This document shows positions 63,649 through 64,000 of a stretch of DNA of 64,000 nucleotides, piece by piece. A program made the translations under genes and the position numbers. Position 1 is the first letter of the stretch, and every line of letters begins with the position of its first letter. The stretch lies in the NCBI RefSeq assembly GCF_000717475.1, contig NZ_JPIK01000018.1:1-64000 (forward strand), given 5' to 3'. The DNA is from Desulfonatronum thiodismutans. GTDB lineage: Bacteria; Desulfobacterota; Desulfovibrionia; Desulfovibrionales; Desulfonatronaceae. The notes under the pieces were generated by a model. It searched no databases. It had not been told where the DNA came from and was given only the letters and a program-made list of their open reading frames with translations.

Positions 63649-64000
63649 ATGAGATATCCAATAGTCATTCATAAAGACAGCGATTCTGATTTTGGCGCGA
63701 CGGTTCCCGATGTGCCGGGCTGTTTTTCAGTGGGGGAGAGCATGGAAGAGGCCATTGCCATGGCTCAGGAGGCCATAGAGTGTCATCTTGAGGGCATGCT
63801 CATGGACGGCGAAGCTCTGCCTCTACCTACGCCGATTGAAAGCCATCAGGGGAAGGATGAGTATGGAGGGGGCGTTTGGGCGTTGGTTGATATTGATATG
63901 TCCAAGCTTTCCGCGCAATCAAAACGAGTCGACGTCACAATGCCGGGGTTTCTCCTCGATGCGGTTGATCAATATGCGCGCAAGCATGGTGAATCGCGTT
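63649..64000 (+). CDS. hicB: HicB-family antitoxin (partial, runs off the window)
   Basis: The first 117 codons of a HicB protein. The N-terminal RNase-H-like part reads RYPIVIHKDSDSDFGATVPDVPGCFSVGESMEEAIAMAQEAIECHLEGM, the family signature. The C-terminal part (VDVTMPGFLLDAVDQYARKHGESR) looks like a ribbon-helix-helix DNA-binding segment. GGAGG-type sequence lies eight bases upstream of ATG 63649. It would neutralise HicA and repress the operon, but the adjacent hicA is broken, leaving an apparently orphan antitoxin. The stop lies beyond position 64000. Confidence 0.88.
   Translation, partial: MRYPIVIHKDSDSDFGATVPDVPGCFSVGESMEEAIAMAQEAIECHLEGMLMDGEALPLPTPIESHQGKDEYGGGVWALVDIDMSKLSAQSKRVDVTMPGFLLDAVDQYARKHGESR

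Overview
The window is a GC-rich chromosomal segment. It most resembles a sulfate-reducing or related anaerobic deltaproteobacterium (Desulfobacterota, Desulfovibrionales type). That is an inference from gene content: a dnaN-gyrB-gyrA block, the order guaB-guaA-tatB-tatC-yicC-remA-gmk-pyrF, indolepyruvate:ferredoxin oxidoreductase, futalosine-route menaquinone synthesis (mqnC), ABC and TRAP importers and sigma-54 style regulation. No rRNA, tRNA, CRISPR array or complete insertion sequence was seen.

Layout. 1-560: the 3' end of ilvD, a bidirectional terminator and a nested inverted-repeat element. 559-6683 (minus): gyrA, gyrB, dnaN; dnaA is not next to them. 6938-10701: a small Cys-containing unknown, a PLP aminotransferase, and a c-di-GMP pair (PilZ protein plus EAL-HDOD protein). 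11014-16083: two tandem dynamin-like GTPases and an M48 membrane protease. 16059-20689 (minus): glycosyltransferase, recJ, an HDOD protein and a TPR protein. 20701-27644 (minus): a housekeeping run with several ATGA stop/start overlaps (pyrF, gmk, remA, yicC, tatC, tatB, guaA, guaB). 27705-32586 (minus): a complete branched-chain amino-acid ABC importer (livFGMHK), interrupted between livH and livM by repeat-like DNA. 33027-36669: an FKBP lipoprotein and a ZraP/ZraS-like envelope stress pair with a candidate sigma-54 promoter. 36693-40855: an M24 peptidase, a higBA toxin-antitoxin pair, mqnC, a CoA-binding protein and a YkgJ-type cysteine-cluster protein.

40906-46675 is a dedicated accessory Hsp70 cassette: J-protein, GrpE-like factor, short Hsp70, a 705-residue unknown and a degenerate J-like protein lacking HPD. 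46726-50820 (minus): iorAB followed by a NifA-type activator. 50912-53260: a membrane-anchored TPR protein and a secreted unknown. 53398-59035 (minus): a TRAP transporter (dctQ, dctM, dctP) with ygeY and ygeW, probably a catabolic unit for an unidentified nitrogenous compound. 59272-62194: a trypsin-like protease with a C-terminal sorting-type tail, next to a B12-type radical SAM enzyme of the RiPP-maturation type with an expanded cysteine motif. 62372-64000 is AT-rich and looks acquired: a HEPN (ApeA-like) gene split by a frameshift in an A7 run, then a broken hicA and an intact, window-truncated hicB.

The best candidates for undescribed biology are the accessory Hsp70 cassette, the paired dynamin-like GTPases with the M48 protease, the TRAP-ygeY-ygeW unit, and the trypsin-like protease beside the radical SAM enzyme. 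All functional statements are read from sequence motifs and remembered families; no database search was run.
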